This document shows, one piece after another, positions 56,115-61,084 of a stretch of DNA of 61,084 nt; within the stretch, counting starts at the first letter, position 1, and every line of letters starts with the position of its first letter. Made by a program: the position numbers and the translations under genes. The DNA comes from Zygnema cylindricum. Taxonomy: Eukaryota; Streptophyta; Zygnematophyceae; Zygnematales; Zygnemataceae. Location: assembly GCA_037447655.1 (NCBI GenBank), contig JBBHKE010000095.1:64001-125084 (forward strand). Direction: 5' to 3'. The notes beneath the pieces are model-generated. The model made no database searches. It was not told the DNA's origin and worked only from the letters and a program-made list of their open reading frames with translations.

Positions 56115-59100
56115 CTAGTGAGTATTGAACAGTGGGATAAACCATAGAATCTCTTCCCCCATAGGAGAAAAGGGATATAGAGAGAGAAGACCAATGGGAT
56201 CATTTCTATGCTCCTGAAATAAAATAACGATCAAAATAAATATTAAATAATAAGCATAGGGGGCGGGGGAGGGGGACGGGGAGGGGAAGGGAGGGAGGGA
56301 GGGAGGGAGGGAGGAAGGGGGGGAGGGGGGGAGGGAGGGAAGGAGAGAAGCTTGCTGACCTTTGGTCGAATCTATTATCGAACCTCTTGTCAAGTCTATT
56401 TCAGAACCTCTCGTCGAATCCATTTCCGAACCTCTCGCCGTATCTATTTCCACGGGTGTTACATGTAGTTTGTTTCGAAACAAAATCCACAAAACCACCC
56501 ACAAGAGGGAGATAAATCCAATAATAAAAAGAATACAGCCAAAAGACAGGCCTACAATAGCCCATGTAGACCACATTTTTTGCGAGGACTTGGGTGGAGG
56601 AGAGAATTTTGAGTTAAATGAAAGGGAAGAAGCCATGATTGTGGTATAATTGGGCATGAGATAACAAATTCCATCAGAATTCGTAGTCCAATTGGAAACA
56701 CAGATACTGCAGTCATTTCCTGTATAGCCTGGAGAGGTAAACAGAGAGGGGGAGGAAGAGGGAGAGGGATATAAACACCTATTAATCTTTGGGGATGGAG
56801 GCACATGCTTAGTAACTTCTGTTGAAATACATTGTTCCGATTTTTCCGTAAAATTCCGGTTATTGTTAGACTGTTATCACTACTATTAGAATGGGATATA
56901 TTTGCAAGTTGTTAAATTTTGCTTTTGATTCAAATCCACTCTAATTTTGGTGTAATTCTTCCAAATTACAGGGTCTTTTAGGCTTTTATCTCAAACAAAA
57001 GGTATTAGAAAAACTCAACTAAAAAAATCGTTAAATTTACAGAGTTCATAAAGAGCTTTGACAAGACTAATGGTTGTCAATGGTAAAAGTAAAAAGTACC
57101 ACAAAAGTAAAACAAAGTAAACTAAAAAAAGAAGTGAAATATTACAATAGTTGAGGAATTGCATCATGACAGCATATTCCGAAAATTATAGGATTTCTTG
57201 AAACATATTCAAACAAAAAGGTGATATCCTCAGGTTTCGGTAAAAGTTTTCTTGCAAAGATTTTTAAATTTTGATTTCGATTTTGTATCAGATATCTCAG
57301 GAAAATTTTGGGTTTCGGGTTTTCAATCGAATCAAAAAAGTTGTCCTTCCTCTTTGCAACATCATTAAGAAAACAAACTTCAATTTTCTCTCGTATTTTA
57401 ACCGCGCAAAATCCATCTTTCGTGAAACAAAAAAAAACTTGAAACAATACAATCTCGAACCGAAAATGTTCGAACACATGAAACCAAAAAGCCGAAGAGA
57501 AAAAAAAATGCTCAAAAAGAAAAGAAAAAAAGGAAGAAAACAATATGAAAAAGAACAACTTGCCTTGGAAACAATCACATTCTCCAGTAGAATCTAAACA
57601 CCTCCCTCGTCCCGAACAAAATTCATCAATAGAGTTTGGACCAGAAAGTCCGGTAGGACAAGTCTGGGAAATGTAGGGACAATCTAAAAGACAACAACTA
57701 GGAGAATTAGTAGAAACAGAGGTCCCATTTGAAAAACATCTCTCTCCCACTTCACAATTTCCATTTCCACAAATTCCCACGCGGGTAATTGTATCGAGGG
57801 ATGAAAAAAAAGCTCCTGGGATTCCCTGGGAAAGAGGGAGAGAGACGAAAACGGAGAGAAAAAAAGACGTGGAAAAGAGTTTTAGGGGCAAGTTTGTGTC
57901 AAAAAAAGGATTTAGAAAGAGGTTACACACGGAAGAAAATTCACATTCTTTGAATGGGATGAAATTGAGGAAAAGATACGGTGAATAGAAACTGAATTTG
58001 AAGATGAACTGTTTTTGTTTTAGGTTAATTCTAAGATATTTGGGATATGATGCATTGCCAATCTGCTCAGGTCAAAAATTATAAATTCAAAGAAAACTGA
58101 TTCAATACTGACAAAAAACAAAAAAATCCAGTCTTACATTAAAAACAATCAATACCACGGCTTTTACCATTTCAAGGCAATTAAAATCGTAAAACCAACA
58201 AATGTAAAATCATAAGAATCGTCATGAAAAAGAAAATTACCAGTAATGTTGAGTTTGTTCCCTTGGCATTATCGATCGTGTCCGTAAAAGCTTCGAAAAT
58301 TTCGCTTTTCAAAATCTTGATTCTTGATGATCCTTGCTGTGAAATTAATTAAACCGTTTAAACACTGTCAGAAGAGCTATGTTTAAACGGTTCAACCCGA
58401 ACAATACCAATACCTTCAATATCTATGAATAAACGTTTTCACTAAACTCCATCTAGTATTTTATTGGTCAATTAAATACAGTATTTAGAACATTATTTGT
58501 ATGAAATCTTTATCTATAAAGGGAGGGAGGGAGGAAGGGAGAGGGAGGGAGAGGGAGGGAGAGGGAGAGAGAGANNNNNNNNNNGAAAGAGGGAGAGAGA
58601 AGCTGGGAGGGAGAGAAAGGCAGAGGGAGAGGGAGAAGAGGGAGAGGAGAAGAGAGATGGAGCGGGAGAGGAAGAGGAAGAGAGAGAGAGGAAGACTGAG
58701 AGAGAATGGGAGAGGGAGAGTTGAAGAGAGAGAAAGGGAGAAAGAGGGAGAGGGAGACGGAAAGAGAGGGAGGGTCGAAGAGAGAGGGAGAAAGGAGGAG
58801 AGGGAGAGAGAGGGAGAGAGAGGAAGAGTGGAAGTGGAGGCAGAGGAGAAGGAGCGGGAGCGCGAGATGAAGAGGGAGTGCTAGAGGGAGAGAAAGAGGA
58901 GGTGGGAGAGAGTCAAAACAAACAAAAAACAGAAAAAAAAAAAAACTATGAACAATGAAAATAAAAGGAAAGAAAATAAGAATAGATATGAAAGTTGCAA
59001 AAGTCAGAAAATTAGAGAGAGATGAAAATTTTACCAACAGAGCCACCGCTGAAAAGCTCACGGAAAGTATTTGAAGTCCACTATTGTTTTTAGAAAACAA

Positions 59101-60313
59101 TTTCAAACATTCTGTTTTAAGATCAGGAAAATAACTACATCCAGAAGTTCCCACAGGTCCCAAAGACCCAATGTTGATAGCTTCAGGAGCAATATTGAGG
59201 AGAGAGGAAACCTGTTTAGTCCTCCCTCACTCCACCCCCAATACACCGAGAAAAGCATACAAAAGTTGGTATCAAAGCAAAAAAGTAAGTAAGAAAGTAG
59301 AAGTAGTACGTAGTAAGTAAGTGGTAAGTAAGTAGTAAGTGAGTGAGGAGTAAGTAAGTATGAAGTGTTTAAGTAGTAAGTAGTAAGTAGTGAGTAAGCA
59401 GTAAGAAAGAAAGTAGTAAGTAGTACGTAAGTAAGAAGTAAGTAAGTAAGAAGTTAATAAGTAGTAAGCAGTAAGTAAGTAGTAAGCGAGTAGTAAGTGA
59501 GTAGTAAAGATGCGGTAAGAAAGTAAGTAGTAAGAAAGAAAGTAGTAAGCAAGTAAGTAGTAAGCAAGTAAGTAGTAAGTACGCAGTAAGCAAGTAGTAC
59601 TAAGTTGATATCATAGTCGGTATATTTCTCTGGATATGATTCATTTTTTTATGAGAAAAACTGAGAGGAAAGGGACGCAGTCATAGGTTTGTCTTAAACT
59701 AAAAAGAAGAAATGAAGAAAGGTTGAAAATACGCAAAGGCTTGAAAAAAGGAATTCTAAATTGTGATGAAAATTTCTCATCGTTTCTTTTTCTTTCGGGA
59801 AGAGGGGGAGGGGGTGGGGGAAAGAGAGAGGAGAGTGAGAGGGAGAGGGAGAGGGAGAGGGAGAGGGAGAGGGAGAGGGATTGGGAGGTAGAGAGAGAGA
59901 ATCACCCCCATCACAAAAACCGTCTCAAATATTGTCACATTCAAATCTCTCCCATTAATATCATAAACTTCAAGAGTTGAATTAGACACCTGAAAAAAAA
60001 ACGAATGGTAATCGTTTAGTCAAAGGGCACAAATGGGATGATTTAAAGACCGAGAGAGTCGAAGGACGTCACTTAACATACATAGAGGCAAAAGAATTGT
60101 ATTAAAAAAAGGTAAAAACGATAGAAACGAAAAAAAAGGTAAACAAAAAGAAAACTTACTGTAAAACATACCGTAAAATACATAGAAACGACAGCACCAC
60201 AAGTCGTACCGTCTCCATCACAAACAAAACATTCGTCGAGAACTCCACTTTCACAACAAATTCCTTTTTCGTCTCGAATTCCTTCACAACATTTACCGGA
60301 GGAATCAACCGAA
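56115..60313 (-). CDS. EGF-containing, Cys-rich single-pass membrane protein (5' end outside window)
   Basis: Predicted exons (minus): 60160-60313, 59906-59989, 59035-59211, 58241-58336, 57931-58062, 57564-57825, 56360-56728, 56206-56213. All joins keep frame. Order of features: Cys-rich module (GVLDECFVCDGDGTTCG), an extracellular domain (VSSLLNIAPEAINIG), CGNGNCEVGERC, an EGF-like fold (FCSGRGRCLDSTGECDCFQG/YTGNDCS), a membrane segment (WAIVGLSFGCILFIIGFISL) and a cytoplasmic tail of octapeptide repeats. At least seven N-glycosylation sequons lie before the membrane segment, fitting a cell-surface receptor or adhesion protein. Function unknown. An ATG at 60355-60357 could be an alternative start, but a TTTTTTTTTCCAG acceptor favours an internal exon. 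The stop depends on the last intron: 56206, or 56115 if retained. Confidence 0.8.
56259..56350 (+). repeat. G-rich polypurine tract in the last intron
   Basis: GGGGGCGGGGGAGGGGGACG followed by many GGGA units. On the coding strand it is a polypyrimidine tract. It could form a G-quadruplex. Confidence 0.9.
56361..56455 (-). repeat. Four 24-bp repeats encoding octapeptides in the cytoplasmic tail
   Basis: Translate to EIDTARGS, EMDSTRGS, EIDLTRGS and IIDSTKG: an eight-residue unit with Arg-Gly-Ser and an acidic pair. Located just after the membrane segment of the EGF protein. Confidence 0.85.
57560..57564 (-). other. GC 5' splice site of the EGF-exon intron
   Basis: The exon ends CCAAG and the intron begins GCAAGT; the acceptor CTCTCCAG is at 56729-56736. 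Only this join rebuilds CDCFQGYTGNDC, a standard EGF C-terminus, in frame. No GT donor nearby does so. AG|GCAAGT is the known consensus for GC-AG introns. Confidence 0.8.
57826..57930 (-). other. Probable in-frame 105-bp intron
   Basis: Begins GTGTGTAAC, ends a polypyrimidine run with TTTCCCAG. It is a multiple of three without stops, so it could also be translated (VCNLFLNPFFDTNLPLKLFS). The pyrimidine-rich, low-complexity composition favours an intron. Confidence 0.6.
58521..58905 (+). repeat. Polypurine GGGAGA tract with assembly gap
   Basis: Nearly pure A/G on the plus strand, inside the intron 58337-59034. It contains 10 undetermined bases (58575-58584), so its true length is unknown. 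Confidence 0.92.
59283..59605 (+). repeat. (AAGT/AGTA)n microsatellite in an intron
   Basis: Irregular runs of AGTAAGTA and AGTAGTAAGT, about 320 bases, in the intron 59212-59905. Confidence 0.92.
59803..59880 (+). repeat. (GGGAGA)n tract in the same intron
   Basis: Includes seven regular AGGGAG units (59838-59880), directly upstream on the plus strand of the exon at 59906. Confidence 0.92.
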
Positions 60314-60360
60314 CTGGAAAAAAAAATCCCACCAAAAGTTGTGTAAACAATCCACATTTT

Positions 60361-60425
60361 AGTGAATTAGTGAATAAGTGAATTCGTGAATAAGAGAACT
60401 AGTGAGTCAGTGAAGTAGTGAAGTA
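60361..60425 (+). repeat. AGTGAATT-type minisatellite
   Basis: Repeated AGTGAATTAGTGAATAAGTG units, and similar AGTGAATAAGTAAATTAGTG at 60833-60895. Confidence 0.7.
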
Positions 60426-60440
60426 CACCTCCCATCACTA

Positions 60441-60778
60441 TTCGAGTGAGTGTTTTTTTCACCCAATACTATAAATTTAATGTTCATAACACTATTTAGT
60501 TAAGTGGCTCATAATGAGCCACGTGGGAAAAAACAATTTAGTGTAGTTAGTTCCAATAAAGTGTTAACGTTAATTATTCATTAAGTCTAATAGCGACGGG
60601 CGCTCTAATAGTATATGTCCGTCACTATTAGAGTTAGTTAATTACTACTGTTAACAAATCTATTATAATTAACTACACTGAATTATGCCCTTGCCACGTG
60701 GCTCATTGTAGACCGCTTAGCTAAAAATTGTGACTAACACTGATTTATGATTTTGGGCTGAAAAAACACTCACTTGAA
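60441..60778. mobile_element. Small inverted-repeat element (MITE-like)
   Basis: 338 bp, ends TTCGAGTGAGTGTTTTTT and (inverted) TTCAAGTGAGTGTTTTTT. The two halves are imperfect inverted copies around a centre near 60605 (CTAATAGCGACGGGCG). No ORF. No certain target duplication. Confidence 0.75.
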
Positions 60779-60899
60779 TCAGAGGTTATCTCTAAGAATG
60801 ATGGGCAGTGTCGTGAAGTACAGTAGTGAATAAGTAAATTAGTGGTTAATGAATCGGTGAAATTAGCAAATAAATATTGAAAAAGTAGTGAAAAAGTAG

Positions 60900-61084
60900 A
60901 CCATCCGGAGCTATTAAATTAGTCACTTTGATTCTAAGTGTTTTTCTGACCAAAAATCATAAATGAGTTTTAATAACACTATTTAAGTAAGTGGCCCACA
61001 ATAAGACAAGTTGCAAAACATAGTTTAGAGTAGTTTATTTTAATGAAGTGTTAAAGCTAATAATTCACTTCAATAGCGATGGGG
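60900..61084. mobile_element. Second copy of the small inverted-repeat element, cut by the window edge
   Basis: AAGTGTTTTTCTGACC, AATCATAAATGAGTTTTAAT, GTGGCCCACAATAAG and AATAGCGATGGGG follow the same order as the left half of 60441-60778. Confidence 0.65.

Noticed and set aside
58497-59163. Long Arg/Glu/Gly frames on plus and Ser/Leu/Pro frames on minus
   Set aside because: Produced by the GGGAGA tract; only 59035-59211 (minus) is accepted as an exon.
59369-59593. Leu/Thr/Tyr-rich open frame on the minus strand
   Set aside because: Translation of the AAGT/AGTA microsatellite.

Overview
The window looks like repeat-rich nuclear DNA of a eukaryote, about 61 kb, AT-rich, with one assembly gap (58575-58584). 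Two signals point to a plant-like (streptophyte or algal) genome. The retrotransposon primer-binding sites match the anticodon arm of initiator tRNA-Met as I remember the plant form (GGTGGGCCCATAACC). A broken reverse transcriptase carries the motifs GGCETIVHD and GDPLGGHLF, which I associate with LINE-like genes of mosses, lycophytes and ferns. The organism itself is not determined.

Positions 1-25629 are a pile of Ty1/copia-type LTR retrotransposons. Element A (1-5243, minus) runs off the left edge. Element D (7509-25629, plus, target duplication GTTAC) carries two insertions in its 5' LTR: a solo LTR (8693-9723, duplication GTTTA) and element B (9811-22503, minus, duplication TGAAA). B in turn carries element C (12607-18936, minus) inside its pol gene. 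Positions 25630-34337 hold degenerate remnants: a copia gag-protease piece, a possible LTR with a GC-rich gag-like ORF, and mostly unassignable sequence. Positions 34338-38353 hold a truncated gag-only copia (E) abutting another copia fragment (G). Positions 38505-46276 hold foldback and PIF/Harbinger-like inverted-repeat elements. One of these (TTA duplication, 41280-46276) was split by a complete gag-only copia element F (41712-45999). Solo LTRs follow at 46469-47459 (CATGT), 47752-49188 (TGAAT) and 51230-52159 (ACGTC). The last interrupts the LINE-like reverse transcriptase pseudogene.

The right end (56115-60313, minus) holds the only convincing host gene. It is a multi-exon gene for an extracellular, Cys-rich, EGF-containing single-pass membrane protein whose 5' end lies outside the window. 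One intron uses a GC-AG boundary, and most introns contain long polypurine or simple-repeat tracts. Small inverted-repeat elements flank it at 60441-61084.

The most interesting theme is the copia group. In every family seen here the gag start codon lies inside the LTR, a fixed 20 or 26 bases from its end, and the reading frame continues through the primer-binding site, which therefore encodes V-M-G-P. The primer is apparently an internal (anticodon-arm) fragment of initiator tRNA-Met, as known for Drosophila copia. Most LTRs also share an antisense tRNA-like module. Two elements (E, F) share the same large internal deletion that removes most of pol while keeping gag, which suggests a mobile non-autonomous family driven by full-length relatives like A, B and C.
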